Below, in pieces: positions 1-7,813 of a stretch of 13,731 bases of DNA (position 1 is its first letter; every line of letters begins with the position of its first letter). Position numbers and translations under genes: made by a program. Source of the DNA: Candidatus Peribacteria bacterium (GTDB lineage: Bacteria > Patescibacteriota > Gracilibacteria > UBA1369 > LOWO2-01-FULL-3); the NCBI GenBank assembly GCA_943359415.1, contig CALRHQ010000021.1, positions 1 to 13,731 on the forward strand, written 5' to 3'. The notes below the pieces were generated by a model, which ran no database searches, was not told the origin of the DNA, and saw nothing but the letters and a program-made list of their open reading frames with translations.

Positions 1-1488
1 AAAGAATTTGAAGAAAATTTCCCTGCGGATTTTATCGCGGAGGGCTTGGACCAGACACGTGGATGGTTTTATACACTTCATGTTTTGGCGACAATTCTTT
101 TCGATAAACCTGCTTTTAAAAACGTAATTGTAAATGGAATTTTGCTTGCGGCTGATGGTGAAAAACTTTCAAAGAGAAAGAAAAATTATCCTGATCCAAA
201 TCTGCTTTTTGATATGAAAGGTGTTGATAGTACGAGATATTTCTTGTGTAGTTCAACTGCACCTTTGGCCGAAGACGTGCGATTTTCCGAAGATCATGTC
301 GATGAAGTTGTGAAAAAAGTTACGCTTACTCTTTGGAATACTTACAGCTTTTTCGTGACTTATGCGATTATCGATAAATTTGAAGCTAACAAAGAATTTG
401 ATAAATTTTATCCTGAAAATAAACTTGATAAATGGGTTTTGTCTGAGCTAAATACGTTGATAAAAAATGTGACTGAACAAATGGATGATTACAATTTAAC
501 ACGAGCGGTAAGGCCTATTTCTGAATTCTTGGATAATCTTTCAAATTGGTATGTCAGAAGATCTAGAAGAAGGTTCTGGAAGAGTGAAAATGATGGAGAC
601 AAGAATCAGGCTTATCAAACTCTTTATACTGTTTTGGTCCAGTTATCTAAAGTTATGGCTCCATTTATGCCATTTATTTCAGATGAAATTTATAAGAATT
701 TGACTGGCGACGCGTCAGTGCATCTTTGTGATTGGCCAGTAGCCAACGGAAATTTGATCGATGAAAAATTGAATGATGAAATTCACTTGGTTAGAACTAT
801 CGTAAATCTTGGACATAGTGTTCGTAGCAAAGCAAAAATCAAAGTTCGTCAGCCTTTGGCAACTGTTAGTGTTGCCTTACCTAAGGGCATAGACGAGAAC
901 TTGGTTCTTGCTCAAAAAGATGTGATTTTGGAAGAATTAAATGTAAAAAATATTGAAATTTTGAAAGATGCCGGAGAAATTGCTGAGGTTTTTGTTGTTC
1001 CAAATTCAAAAGCTCTTGGGCCAAAATATGGAGCTGATGTTCAATTTATTATACAAAAAATAAAGGCTGGAGAATTTGAACTTCTTGAAACTGGAGAAGT
1101 AAAAGTAGAGCAATTTGTTCTGCAAAACGATGAGGTTTCTGTTGGATTCAAGGGAAAAGAGGGCTTTGATGTCGAAAGCGAGAATGGAATCACTGTCGCG
1201 CTTGATACGACTATTACTGAAGAACTCAAAAAAGAAGGGTATGCTCGCGATATAATCAGATTTATTCAAGAAATGAGAAAGGAGGCTGATTTTCAAGTTG
1301 ATGATAGAATTTATGTTTTAGTTGAGGCTCCGGCTGAAATTGCTGAGGCGGTAAGCGCGTTTGCAGATTATATAAAAAACGAGACATTGGCGATAGAAAT
1401 TCAGCAGAGTGGAAATCTTGAATGGGACAAGGAAAAAGTTGTGCAACTTGAAGAAAAAGATGTTAAAATTGCTGTAAAGAAAGCTTAA
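1..1488 (+). CDS. ileS: Isoleucyl-tRNA synthetase, type 2 (eukaryote-like), C-terminal part
   Basis: Charges tRNA-Ile with isoleucine in the cytoplasm. The gene enters from the left edge in frame 1, and its first codons read on directly into the DQTRGWF motif, so only the last 495 codons are present. The HIGH motif and the CP1 editing domain lie outside the window. Visible are the Rossmann-fold end with DQTRGWFYTL (from base 49) and the KMSKS loop in the form KLSKR followed by KKNYPDP (bases 163-198). The helical anticodon-binding domain follows (NLSNWYVRRSRRRFW, then KVRQPL), then a C-terminal region with GYARDIIRFIQEMRKEADF. The KKNYPDP extension and the absence of a C-terminal cysteine cluster (zinc finger of type 1 bacterial IleS) point to the eukaryote-like type 2 enzyme, which family knowledge links to mupirocin tolerance. 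The stop is TAA, 5 bases before the next gene. No frameshift is seen. Confidence 0.5.
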   Translation, partial: KEFEENFPADFIAEGLDQTRGWFYTLHVLATILFDKPAFKNVIVNGILLAADGEKLSKRKKNYPDPNLLFDMKGVDSTRYFLCSSTAPLAEDVRFSEDHVDEVVKKVTLTLWNTYSFFVTYAIIDKFEANKEFDKFYPENKLDKWVLSELNTLIKNVTEQMDDYNLTRAVRPISEFLDNLSNWYVRRSRRRFWKSENDGDKNQAYQTLYTVLVQLSKVMAPFMPFISDEIYKNLTGDASVHLCDWPVANGNLIDEKLNDEIHLVRTIVNLGHSVRSKAKIKVRQPLATVSVALPKGIDENLVLAQKDVILEELNVKNIEILKDAGEIAEVFVVPNSKALGPKYGADVQFIIQKIKAGEFELLETGEVKVEQFVLQNDEVSVGFKGKEGFDVESENGITVALDTTITEELKKEGYARDIIRFIQEMRKEADFQVDDRIYVLVEAPAEIAEAVSAFADYIKNETLAIEIQQSGNLEWDKEKVVQLEEKDVKIAVKKA

Positions 1489-1493
1489 AAATT

Positions 1494-1862
1494 ATGGGAT
1501 TTATAATTTCTCCACTTATCAGTATAGGTTTAAATAGTATCACTCTCTACGTGCTAACTAAATTTGTGGACGGAGTTACGTTTACCGGTGGAATCAAATT
1601 TTTTATACTTGGAGGAGCTATCATTGGTCTACTTAATTTTGTTTTGAAACCTATTTTAAAATTGGCTGTCCTCCCAATTTTGATTATTAGTGGAGGACTT
1701 TTCTTTATGATTGTCAACGGGATTCTTTTGTGGTCTTTAACCTATATTCTCAACTATTTACAATTTTCAGACGTATCAATTACCTTTCCAAATCTTGGCA
1801 GTTATGTTATAGGTGCTGTAGTATTTGGAATTGTAAATTGGGTTGTTAACTTAATAAAATAA
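1494..1862 (+). CDS. Phage-holin-4-family (YvlD-like) four-helix membrane protein
   Basis: A 122-aa, almost entirely hydrophobic protein with four predicted transmembrane helices (about residues 6-24, 34-50, 57-84 and 100-120). The centre LLNFVLKPILKLAVLPI (46-61), followed by a glycine-containing helix GGLFFMIVNGILL, is typical of the phage_holin_4 superfamily (PF04020, YvlD-like). Despite the name, members are common chromosomal membrane proteins of bacteria with no phage link, and their role is not settled. The ATG lies 5 bases after the ileS stop and 8 bases separate its end from secG, so it is probably co-transcribed with both. No Shine-Dalgarno motif precedes the ATG. The family call comes from pattern recognition of the sequence. 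I infer no lytic function. Confidence 0.5.
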   Translation: MGFIISPLISIGLNSITLYVLTKFVDGVTFTGGIKFFILGGAIIGLLNFVLKPILKLAVLPILIISGGLFFMIVNGILLWSLTYILNYLQFSDVSITFPNLGSYVIGAVVFGIVNWVVNLIK

Positions 1863-1870
1863 TAATATAT

Positions 1871-2089
1871 ATGCAAACTATACTAATAGTAATTCAGGTT
1901 GTACTTTCTCTTCTTCTTTCTCTGGCTATTTTGACACAGCAAAGAGGTACAGGTCTTTCTGCAACATTTGGAGGAAGCGGAACTTTCTACACAAGCAAAA
2001 GAGGTGCTGAAAAAGTTCTTTTCAATGCTACTATTGTACTTGGTGTTCTTTTTGTGGCTAACTCAATCGCTTATTTATTTCTTGTTTAA
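1871..2089 (+). CDS. secG: Preprotein translocase subunit SecG
   Basis: Small accessory subunit of the SecYEG channel in the cytoplasmic membrane, aiding SecA-driven protein export. The 72-aa product has two transmembrane helices (about 3-21 and 50-70). Between them is the conserved cytoplasmic loop LTQQRGTGLSATFGGSGTFY (21-40) followed by SKRGAEKVLFNATI, a close match to the SecG family pattern Q-x-G-x-G-L-...-G-G-S-...-RG-x-E-K-x-L-x-x-x-T. Length is normal for the family. It sits in the rightward run 8 bases after the holin-like gene and 10 bases before the solute-binding protein gene. This places export machinery directly ahead of an exported protein. The start is the only in-frame ATG that keeps the full first helix. 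No Shine-Dalgarno is visible. Confidence 0.5.
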   Translation: MQTILIVIQVVLSLLLSLAILTQQRGTGLSATFGGSGTFYTSKRGAEKVLFNATIVLGVLFVANSIAYLFLV

Positions 2090-2099
2090 GAAATATTAA

Positions 2100-3785
2100 A
2101 TGAAGCTTCTAAAGTGGATTATTAAGGTTTTTAAGTCTTATACTTATGGCGATAAGATAGTTACCGCCCTTTGTGTTCTTGCTTTTTTGTTGATGATTTT
2201 AAAAATGATGGTTTTTCCATATGGATTTTTTAGTTTTGGAGCTTCCGATACTTATGCTGAGGGAATTGTTGCGAGAAATGGAATCCAAAATATAAATTCG
2301 CTTTTTGTTGATTACAATGATGCCGATAGGGAAGTGTCGAGCTTGGTTTTTTCAGGTTTGATGAAATATGATCCTTCGAAGAAGGCCGTGGTTGATGATA
2401 TGGGGACTATGACTTTAAATGAAAGTAAAACTGAATATACCTTTAAACTTAAAAGTGGAATAAAATGGCATGATGGAAAAGATTTTACGGTTGACGATGT
2501 CTATTTTACATACAATGATCTTGTGATGGATAACGATTTTCCGAATGAAATTCTGAAGGCAAATTTTGATGGAGTGACTGTTGAAAAAATTGATGAATCC
2601 ACTATAAAATTTAAATTATTAAAGCCAAATATTTTCTTCACGACAAATCTTACGACTGGAATTTTGCCGAAGCATTTGCTTGCAGGAGTGAAATCTTATG
2701 ATCTGCTTCAACATCCTTTTAATAAGCTTCCTGTTGGTACAGGACCTTATATGGTTACAAGCCCTATAGAAGCTTTTCCGGATGGAAGAAGTCAGATCAC
2801 CCTTACTGTGAATCCATATTATTATAATCCGATTTCTGAAATTACTAATTTGAGAATCATCGCTTACCCTACAGCTGATTTGTTGATGCAAAATATGAGT
2901 TCTTACAATGCTTCGCCTCGTGTTACGGATAAAATTGCTGATGCTTTCAAGGAAAATGATAGATTTAAACTTTTGCCTTACGAATTGCCTCAATATACAG
3001 CTGTGTTTTTTAATCTTGATAATGCTCCACTTAAGGATAATAAAAAGCTTCGACTTGCTCTTCAGAAAGCGATTGATAAAGATGCACTTGTTGGAGAAAA
3101 AGGTCTTATTAAGGACAAAGTTCGTGTTGATACGCCTATGATGGAACTTGATCAAAGTTCATGGATTTATAAATCCAGTAAAACTGAAGCTGAAGGTGCT
3201 TTGAAAGATGCTGGTTATACTTTTTCGAGAGAGAAACTTGAAGATTATAGATATGGAAAAGATGGAAAACCTTTAAAATTGAGTTTAATTTCAAGGTTGT
3301 ATGGTGCAGGAACTCCTCAATATGATGAGACAAAGGCTGTTGTTGGATTTTTGAAAGATTCATGGGAAGCTGTTGGTGTTGGGATCGAAGTTGAGTTTTT
3401 ATCTCAAGACGATTTCAAAACTCGTGTGATGACTAGAAAATACGATTTGTTACTTGTTGGACAAAGCCTTGGATACAACTTGGATACATATTCTTTCTGG
3501 CATTCTTCTCAGGCAAATGCGACCGGCCAGAATTTTTCAAATTACAAGAGTTTTGCGGTTGATAGTTTGATTGAAGACATACGATCTATCTTTAATCAGG
3601 AAAAAAGAAATAAAGAGGTTAATCAATTGGCTACGTTTATAAAAGGTGATGTGCCTGCGATTTTTCTTTATAGACCTATGTATTATTATGCTACTGATGG
3701 TAAGGTTTCAGGTATTTTAATGAATGGAGCTACATTCACTTCTGATAGGTTTTTCAATATCGGAGATTGGAAATTTGAGAGATAG
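2100..3785 (+). CDS. Membrane-anchored extracellular solute-binding protein, family 5 (OppA/DppA-like)
   Basis: A 561-aa protein of the SBP_bac_5 family, whose members bind oligopeptides or similar solutes outside the membrane and hand them to an ABC importer. Family signatures are KLKSGIKWHDGKDFTVDDV (116-134), GILPKHL (187-193) and GTGPYMV (213-219). They are followed by the second lobe with LRLALQKAIDKDALV and a C-terminal FFNIGDWKF. The N-terminus is unusual: a basic segment (1-20), then one transmembrane helix (about 20-42). There is no lipobox before the only nearby cysteine (C25, preceded by TAL) and no obvious signal-peptidase site. The protein is therefore probably tethered by an uncleaved signal anchor. 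No ABC permease or ATPase gene is adjacent, so it is an orphan here. Substrate cannot be read from the sequence. It could also serve as a periplasmic chaperone or sensor. The family is secure, the ligand is unknown. Confidence 0.5.
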   Translation: MKLLKWIIKVFKSYTYGDKIVTALCVLAFLLMILKMMVFPYGFFSFGASDTYAEGIVARNGIQNINSLFVDYNDADREVSSLVFSGLMKYDPSKKAVVDDMGTMTLNESKTEYTFKLKSGIKWHDGKDFTVDDVYFTYNDLVMDNDFPNEILKANFDGVTVEKIDESTIKFKLLKPNIFFTTNLTTGILPKHLLAGVKSYDLLQHPFNKLPVGTGPYMVTSPIEAFPDGRSQITLTVNPYYYNPISEITNLRIIAYPTADLLMQNMSSYNASPRVTDKIADAFKENDRFKLLPYELPQYTAVFFNLDNAPLKDNKKLRLALQKAIDKDALVGEKGLIKDKVRVDTPMMELDQSSWIYKSSKTEAEGALKDAGYTFSREKLEDYRYGKDGKPLKLSLISRLYGAGTPQYDETKAVVGFLKDSWEAVGVGIEVEFLSQDDFKTRVMTRKYDLLLVGQSLGYNLDTYSFWHSSQANATGQNFSNYKSFAVDSLIEDIRSIFNQEKRNKEVNQLATFIKGDVPAIFLYRPMYYYATDGKVSGILMNGATFTSDRFFNIGDWKFER

Positions 3786-3802
3786 AGTAAATTTCTCTTT
3801 AC

Positions 3803-3830
3803 TTTATGTCAATTATTAGGTATTTATATA
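3803..3830 (+). promoter_or_regulatory. Weak promoter candidate upstream of rplI
   Basis: The 66-base gap between the solute-binding protein gene and rplI is the only sizeable gap in the rightward run. It contains TTTATG (3803-3808), a 16-base spacer and TATATA (3825-3830). The -35 is poor and the region is AT-rich, so chance matches are likely. It would give rplI, ruvX and the downstream genes their own start of transcription, which makes sense for a ribosomal protein gene. Confidence 0.5.
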
Positions 3831-3851
3831 TGGCCTTTAATCAAAAAAACA

Positions 3852-4298
3852 ATGAAAGTTCTATTAAATAAGGATGTTAAAAAATTAGGATACAGAGGGG
3901 ATATTGTTAATGTAAAAACGGGATATTTTACAAATTTCCTGCTTCCTGAAGGAGCTGCTGTTATGGCAGACGCAAGCGTTGTTAAGCTTCAAGAGTCTAG
4001 AAAAGCTAAGCTGGTTATGAAGAAAGAACAGTTAGTTGAAAATGCTAAAGAAGTTATCAAAAAACTTAAGGGACTTGTTGTCACAATTTCAAAGAAAATT
4101 ACTTCAAAAGGAAAGCTTTATGGAGGTCTTTCTGCCGAGGAAATTATTGATCAAATTGCGGCTAAGACAAATATTAAACTTGAACCTTCAAATATCAAAT
4201 CTGAACATATTAAAGAAGTTGGAACTCATAAAGTTGTTGTTCATATTGCTGAAGGTGCTGAGGAAACTATCAAAGTCGTTGTCGAAGCGAAGAAATAA
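3852..4298 (+). CDS. rplI: Ribosomal protein L9
   Basis: Large-subunit ribosomal protein bL9, which binds 23S rRNA near the L1 stalk and helps limit frameshifting. The 148-aa product has the full family architecture. The N-terminal rRNA-binding domain starts MKVLLNKDVKKLGYRGDIV and continues VKTGYFTNFLLPEGAAV (L9 signature). A long charged connecting helix spans about residues 44-75. The C-terminal domain contains GKLYGGLSAEEI and ends HKVVVHIAEGAEETIKVVV. Length equals that of typical L9. The start ATG follows an A-rich stretch, not a Shine-Dalgarno motif. It is followed after 11 bases by ruvX. Several lineages of the Candidate Phyla Radiation are reported to lack L9, so its presence helps to place the organism. 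Confidence 0.5.
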   Translation: MKVLLNKDVKKLGYRGDIVNVKTGYFTNFLLPEGAAVMADASVVKLQESRKAKLVMKKEQLVENAKEVIKKLKGLVVTISKKITSKGKLYGGLSAEEIIDQIAAKTNIKLEPSNIKSEHIKEVGTHKVVVHIAEGAEETIKVVVEAKK

Positions 4299-4309
4299 TA
4301 ATTCTTCCT

Positions 4310-4738
4310 ATGTCTAAAGGGAAGGCTGTATGTATAGATTACGGTAAAAAACGGATCGGTGTAGCTACCGGTGGTTTAGATATGAAGATTGCTTTTCCAA
4401 AAGAGGTTTTTGAGAATAATGGATTTGATAAAGTTGTTTCAAGGCTTCTTGAGCTTGTTTCTGAATCTGGTGCGAATCTTCTTGTGATCGGATATCCGCT
4501 TAGCATGGAGGAAGGACAGAGAAATCTTATGATGAAGGAGGTGGAGAAATTGGAGGAAGCGCTTAAGAATGTTTTGCCTAAAGAGGTTGAGGTTGTTCTT
4601 TTTGATGAAAGATTGAGTTCTTTTGAGGCTCAAGATGTTTTTAAAGATCTTAGAGAGAAGGGGATTGTGAGCCGTGGGACTGCCGATGATTCTTATGCGG
4701 CACAAATAACTCTTCAGAGGTATTTTGATAGTATGTAA
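4310..4738 (+). CDS. ruvX: YqgF/RuvX-family Holliday junction resolvase-like nuclease
   Basis: A 142-aa RNase H-fold protein of the YqgF family. Members are annotated as putative Holliday junction resolvases, and in E. coli YqgF takes part in pre-16S rRNA processing. Motifs in order: CIDYGKKRIGVA (8-19, catalytic D10), VIGYPLSM (59-66), FDERLSS (98-104, E100) and TADDSYAAQITLQRYF (124-139, D126/D127). All the acidic positions of the fold are present and the length is normal. The gene lies 11 bases after rplI and 4 bases before the VirD4-like ATPase start, so the three are likely co-transcribed. Neighbourhood with a ribosomal protein suits an rRNA role. Neighbourhood with a DNA-pumping ATPase suits a recombination role. 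The sequence alone does not decide between them. Confidence 0.5.
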   Translation: MSKGKAVCIDYGKKRIGVATGGLDMKIAFPKEVFENNGFDKVVSRLLELVSESGANLLVIGYPLSMEEGQRNLMMKEVEKLEEALKNVLPKEVEVVLFDERLSSFEAQDVFKDLREKGIVSRGTADDSYAAQITLQRYFDSM

Positions 4739-4742
4739 ACGT

Positions 4743-7079
4743 ATGAAGGAGAAAGTCGTTTTACAAATTAAAGTTCCAAAAGACAACGAAAGTGGTCCTA
4801 TTGTTGCTGAACAAATTTTTGCGACTTTGCACGCTTTTTCAAAATATGCTGTTAGTTTTGAGATAGCGAATATTGGTAGAAGTATAAGGTTTTTTGTGAC
4901 TTTGCCTGTGAAGCTGGTTGATCTTGTTGAGAGTCAGATTTATGCGCAATATCCGGATGCTGAGATTGAGGAATGTTCTGATTATACTTTGGGAATTAAA
5001 AATGATGAAAATGCCGTAATGGTCGAATTGAAGATGAAAAATAGCGATGTCTATCCTATAAAACGATATTCTCAATTTGAAGACAGGCTTTCTAAGATGG
5101 CAGTTGATCCTATAGCGGGAATTACTTCATCTTTGGTGAAGTTGCCTGATTTGAATGATCAAGTTTGGATTCAGATTGTTACTGTGCCCCTGTCTGACAA
5201 ATGGAAAAATATTTTTGTGAAATGTGTGAAAATTTTGGATAATGGAGTTTTTGGACACATCGAATCTTTGGAGATTTTATATGCGAATGCTTTTATAACA
5301 CGTAAAATTTGGCCTAAAATTGCGTTTTTTCCTCTATATTTCGTATTTTGGCTACATGGACTCTTTGTGAATGCGAGGGTCGGTAAGAAGGCAGATTCTT
5401 CGCTAGAGGAGTTGACGTCTAAATCTCATGATCGAGAAAGTAATATCGATGCGGCGATTGATAAGGTAGTTCGGCCTTTATTTGATGTTTCTATCCGAAT
5501 TTTGTATTTGCCGAAGCATAAAAATGAAGAGATTGCGAAAGTTAAACTTACTGAAATTGTTGGTGCATTTAAGCAATTTAATTTTCCTCATTTGAATGGA
5601 TTTGAAATAGGGAATTTTGTTCATGGTGCTGAAGCTTATAAAACTTATGAATCAAGAAAAGTTGTGGATGGAATGGCCTTGAATAACGAAGAACTTGCAA
5701 CTATTTTTCATTTGCCGAATGTTTCTGTGAAAACGCCGTTGATTTATTGGGTAACAAGTAAAAAACTTGAACCACCTGCGGACTTGCCTCTCGAAGAAGC
5801 TAATTTCAGAGGTGTTACTGTTTTGGGGCGGACGAATTTTCGTGGAATGATTCAAAATTTTGGGATAAAAACTGAAGATAGAAGAAGGCATATGTATATT
5901 GTTGGAAAAACCGGAATGGGGAAAAGTATGCTTATGGAAAACATGATTGTTTCTGACGTTATTGCTGGTCGTGGAGTTGCGCTTATTGATCCACATGGAG
6001 ATTTGGTCGAAAATATTTTGAAAAGAATTCCGGCGAATCGTACGAATGATGTTGTATTGATTGATCCATCGGATAAGGATTATGCGGTTGGATTTAATAT
6101 GTTTGAAAATGATGATGAGTCAAAGAGATCTATTGTTTGCAGTGGAATTATTGGAATTTTTAAAAAACTTTATGCAGAAAGTTGGGGGCCAAGACTTGAA
6201 CATATTTTAAGAAATACTGTTTTGGCGCTTCTGGAAGCCGGTGGAATGACTATGCTTGGAATTACGAGAATGCTCTGCGATGATAATTTTAGAGAAAAAA
6301 TTGTTTTAAAAATAAAAGATCCTGTGGTGAAAAAGTTTTGGATTGATGAATTTGGAAAAATGCAAGAAAAGCTTAGAGTAGAGGCTACGGCGCCTATAAT
6401 GAATAAGGTTGGACAATTTCTTTCGACAAGTGTTATCAGAAATATTGTCGGACAAGTGAAAAGTACGGTAGATTTTAGATTTCTTATGGATAATGGAAAA
6501 ATTGTTTTGATAAATCTTTCAAAAGGAAAAATTGGTGAGGATAATAGTGCTCTTTTGGGATCAATGTTCGTGACGAAATTTCAGATTGATGCGATGGGAA
6601 GAGCTGATATTCCGGAAAAAGATCGTAAAGATTTTTATTTGTATGTCGATGAATTTCAAAATTTCGCGACGGATTCTTTTGCGACTATTTTGTCTGAAGC
6701 TAGAAAATATAAATTAAATCTTACAATCGCAAATCAATATATTGCGCAGATGCCAGAAGAAGTAAAGGATGCTGTTTTTGGAAATGTTGGAAGTGTTCTG
6801 GCTTTTCAGGTTGGTTATGAGGATGGTGAATATATTTCTCAGCAATTTGGAGAGGAGGTTTTGCCTGCTGATTTGGCTTCACTTAGCAAATATAATGCTT
6901 ATATGAGGCTGCTTATTGAAGGTATGCCTTCTAAAACTTTCTCTTTGTCTACTTTGCCGCCATCTGGTAATATTTCTGACGATGTTCGTGTCCAAAAACT
7001 TTTGAAAGTTTCGAAAGAAAGATATGCGAAAATAGTGAGTGAAGTAGAGGAAAAGATCAGGAAATGGAGTTTAAATTAA
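4743..7079 (+). CDS. VirD4/TraG-like type IV coupling ATPase
   Basis: A 778-aa ATPase resembling type IV secretion coupling proteins (TraG/TraD/VirD4), hexameric motors that pump DNA or protein across the inner membrane. Residues 1-185 form an extra N-terminal domain I do not recognise firmly (possibly the DUF8128-type domain seen in similar proteins). One hydrophobic segment (about 190-212) is probably a membrane anchor. Walker A is GKTGMGKS (388-395), followed by RGVALIDPHGDLVENIL. Walker B is YLYVDEFQNFA (acidic pair D636/E637), followed by LSEARKYKLNLTIANQYIAQM, the TraM-recognition/TrwB-type pattern. I chose the ATG at 4743, 4 bases after the ruvX stop, over an upstream TTG at 4725 inside ruvX. 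No relaxase, VirB4 or other secretion gene is nearby, so the partner complex must be elsewhere or absent. A role in DNA uptake or pilus function is an inference. Confidence 0.5.
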   Translation: MKEKVVLQIKVPKDNESGPIVAEQIFATLHAFSKYAVSFEIANIGRSIRFFVTLPVKLVDLVESQIYAQYPDAEIEECSDYTLGIKNDENAVMVELKMKNSDVYPIKRYSQFEDRLSKMAVDPIAGITSSLVKLPDLNDQVWIQIVTVPLSDKWKNIFVKCVKILDNGVFGHIESLEILYANAFITRKIWPKIAFFPLYFVFWLHGLFVNARVGKKADSSLEELTSKSHDRESNIDAAIDKVVRPLFDVSIRILYLPKHKNEEIAKVKLTEIVGAFKQFNFPHLNGFEIGNFVHGAEAYKTYESRKVVDGMALNNEELATIFHLPNVSVKTPLIYWVTSKKLEPPADLPLEEANFRGVTVLGRTNFRGMIQNFGIKTEDRRRHMYIVGKTGMGKSMLMENMIVSDVIAGRGVALIDPHGDLVENILKRIPANRTNDVVLIDPSDKDYAVGFNMFENDDESKRSIVCSGIIGIFKKLYAESWGPRLEHILRNTVLALLEAGGMTMLGITRMLCDDNFREKIVLKIKDPVVKKFWIDEFGKMQEKLRVEATAPIMNKVGQFLSTSVIRNIVGQVKSTVDFRFLMDNGKIVLINLSKGKIGEDNSALLGSMFVTKFQIDAMGRADIPEKDRKDFYLYVDEFQNFATDSFATILSEARKYKLNLTIANQYIAQMPEEVKDAVFGNVGSVLAFQVGYEDGEYISQQFGEEVLPADLASLSKYNAYMRLLIEGMPSKTFSLSTLPPSGNISDDVRVQKLLKVSKERYAKIVSEVEEKIRKWSLN

Positions 7080-7083
7080 TATT

Positions 7084-7812
7084 ATGTTTGAGTTTTTTAG
7101 GTCAGTAAAAAATAGGTATAGAGTTGTTTTGGGGCAAAAGTATTTTTTGATTGCAATTTTTATTTCTGCTGGAATTCTTTTTGGTGGATATTTGGTTAAT
7201 TATTATGCTACTGAGTTCAATGATACTTTCACTTACCCTTCTGTAGGTGATTCTATTTTGGATAATCTCCCAACATATAATTTGGAATTTTTATATGGAT
7301 TTGGAATTTATATTTTACTTGCAATTATTTTGGTATATGCGTTTCTGTTTGTTCCTGAACGTGGACCTTTTATTCTCAAGACTTATGGTTTTTTGTTTTT
7401 ATTGCGTGGAATTTTTATGTTGCTTACTAATTATGGCCCTCCCGCTGGATTTTTTTATGCAGGTGGAGTTACACCTGATAGTTTCGTGATGGATAGGTTT
7501 TTGTTTAAAAATGATTTGTTTTTCTCAGGGCATGTTGCTATTCCATTTATGGCGTATTTGCTTTTTAGGGGAACCAATAAATACATAGAGGCTTTTATGT
7601 TAATTGGGTCTTTTGCTATGGCTGTTACGGTTTTGCTGATGCATATACATTATTCTATCGATGTTGTTGCTGCATATTTTATTACTTATGGTGTTTATGC
7701 TTTCAGTAATGAGGTTTTTGTAAAATTGAATGAAAAGTTCTTGGGATGGAGAGGTTTTTGTTGTGAACATAAAAATAGTGAAATAATGATTAGTATTACT
7801 GATAAAAAATAA
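7084..7812 (+). CDS. Sphingomyelin-synthase/PAP2_C-like membrane phosphotransferase or phosphatase
   Basis: A 242-aa polytopic membrane protein with about six hydrophobic segments (near 20-40, 66-90, 98-116, 145-161, 167-186 and 191-208). It carries the signature blocks of the sphingomyelin synthase-related branch of the PAP2 superfamily. These are an R/T block FLFLLRGIFMLLT (103-115) followed by NYGPP, then NDLFFSGHVAIPF (143-155), then HIHYSIDVVAAYF (187-199). The H150-H189-D193 triad matches the SGH and HY[ST]xD of the family, in which His-Asp drives transfer or hydrolysis of a phospho-headgroup on a lipid. Whether it is a transferase or a lipid phosphatase, and on which substrate, cannot be read from the sequence. 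The ATG starts 4 bases after the ATPase gene stop, and the next gene starts one base after its own stop. The tail after 220 is hydrophilic with two cysteines (CC, 226-227). Confidence 0.5.
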   Translation: MFEFFRSVKNRYRVVLGQKYFLIAIFISAGILFGGYLVNYYATEFNDTFTYPSVGDSILDNLPTYNLEFLYGFGIYILLAIILVYAFLFVPERGPFILKTYGFLFLLRGIFMLLTNYGPPAGFFYAGGVTPDSFVMDRFLFKNDLFFSGHVAIPFMAYLLFRGTNKYIEAFMLIGSFAMAVTVLLMHIHYSIDVVAAYFITYGVYAFSNEVFVKLNEKFLGWRGFCCEHKNSEIMISITDKK

Positions 7813-7813
7813 T

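Noticed and set aside
1494..1862. Phage holin as evidence for a prophage
   Set aside because: The holin-4 superfamily is a common chromosomal membrane family. No endolysin, capsid or integrase gene is near.
2619..3155. 178-codon open frame antisense to the solute-binding protein gene
   Set aside because: Its product is low-complexity with no domain signal, and the sense frame is a clear conserved protein. It is a shadow of AT-rich coding sequence.
3771..3806. Possible hairpin terminator after the solute-binding protein gene
   Set aside because: Only about five base pairs (AGAGA/TCTCT) with no GC and an interrupted T run. Too weak to call.
4036..4317. 93-codon open frame in a second frame inside rplI
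   Set aside because: Leu/Lys-rich out-of-frame translation of a clear ribosomal protein gene. No independent support.
4725..4742. Upstream TTG start for the VirD4-like ATPase
   Set aside because: It lies inside ruvX and adds six residues with no family support. The ATG at 4743 follows the ruvX stop by 4 bases, like the other gene joins here.
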